Both the position numbers and the translations under genes were made by a program. The notes below the pieces were generated by a model. It did no database searches. It was not told the origin of the DNA and was given only the letters and a program-made list of their open reading frames with translations. Source: JAJYBV01 sp021812265 (GTDB lineage: Bacteria; Chloroflexota; Ktedonobacteria; Ktedonobacterales; JACDGC01). Taken from it: DNA of 38,794 nt. Positions 38,588-38,794 of this stretch are shown here, piece after piece (within the stretch, counting starts at the first letter, position 1; each line of letters opens with the position of its first letter). The stretch spans positions 1 through 38,794 of the forward strand of contig DAIDIC010000145.1 of NCBI GenBank assembly GCA_027459525.1. Direction: 5' to 3'.

Positions 38588-38794
38588 ATAGGGATCGTGA
38601 AAAAAACTCCTGTCCGAAGCGCCTTCATGCGTCACCGGCAGCATATCGGTAACACAAGTGATGGTTCGCTGACAAAGACGCCACATATCAGCAAAAACAG
38701 CCCCAATACAATTACAGCGGGGATACCTGCCTATTGAATTAAGCCAGGATATCCCCGCAAAATGATTAAAAAGCAAGCAAGATAAAGCTCAGAA

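Overview
The window looks like a chromosomal segment of a bacterium with moderate G+C. It is dense in housekeeping genes and uses GTG and TTG start codons alongside ATG. Suggestive but not decisive pointers are a Ser/Thr kinase with a zinc ribbon and C-terminal membrane helices, an LppX/LprG-type lipoprotein next to a 14-helix MFS pump, an MMPL transporter, a membrane NACHT-HEAT protein, and a long primary sigma factor. Together these fit Chloroflexota (Ktedonobacteria-like) best. That assignment is an inference from gene content, not a measurement.

Layout. Positions 1-2546 (minus) hold the transcription-translation operon nusA - ylxR - infB; infB is cut by the left edge and has in-frame 39-bp repeats. 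Positions 2813-5741 hold a membrane Ser/Thr kinase (minus) and a site-2-protease-like M50 peptidase (plus). Positions 5858-8637 (minus) hold a translationally coupled pair of exported proteins: a cupredoxin fold without its copper ligands, then a Vgb-like beta-propeller. Positions 9051-14238 (plus) encode an MMPL transporter, a class V aminotransferase related to molybdenum-cofactor sulfurases and an acyl-CoA dehydrogenase. Positions 14344-17905 (minus) form a likely operon: LprG-like lipoprotein, DHA2-type MFS pump, dipeptide-epimerase-like enolase-superfamily enzyme. Positions 18196-19449 hold an intact solo TnpB with a right-end hairpin typical of omegaRNA. Then come a receiver-histidine-kinase-like protein, a PIG-L deacetylase, a NACHT-HEAT membrane NTPase, an SHMT, htpG, aroE and pyrE. 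The right part has the primary sigma factor, a TrkA-type protein, a Cof-type HAD phosphatase, ispD, a polytopic glycosyltransferase-like protein, a hypothetical protein with an acidic tail and an SdpI-family protein.

The most unusual structural feature is a family of short non-coding inverted-repeat elements (MITE-like). Termini read CAGGACTTTCG...CGAAAGTCCTA. Four copies were found: 4643-4779, 22182-22297, 25016-25154 and 38081-38173. Two copies have perfect 5-bp target duplications and one has a 4/5 match. They carry two internal palindromes. One copy lies in the 5' leader of the M50 gene, two in opposite orientation bracket the NACHT-HEAT gene, and a shorter one lies before the SdpI gene. 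A possible fifth remnant overlaps the predicted pyrE promoter.

Start codons were moved from the longest ORF where ribosome-binding sites, predicted promoters, overlaps or signal peptides argued for it. No tRNA, rRNA or CRISPR array was seen.
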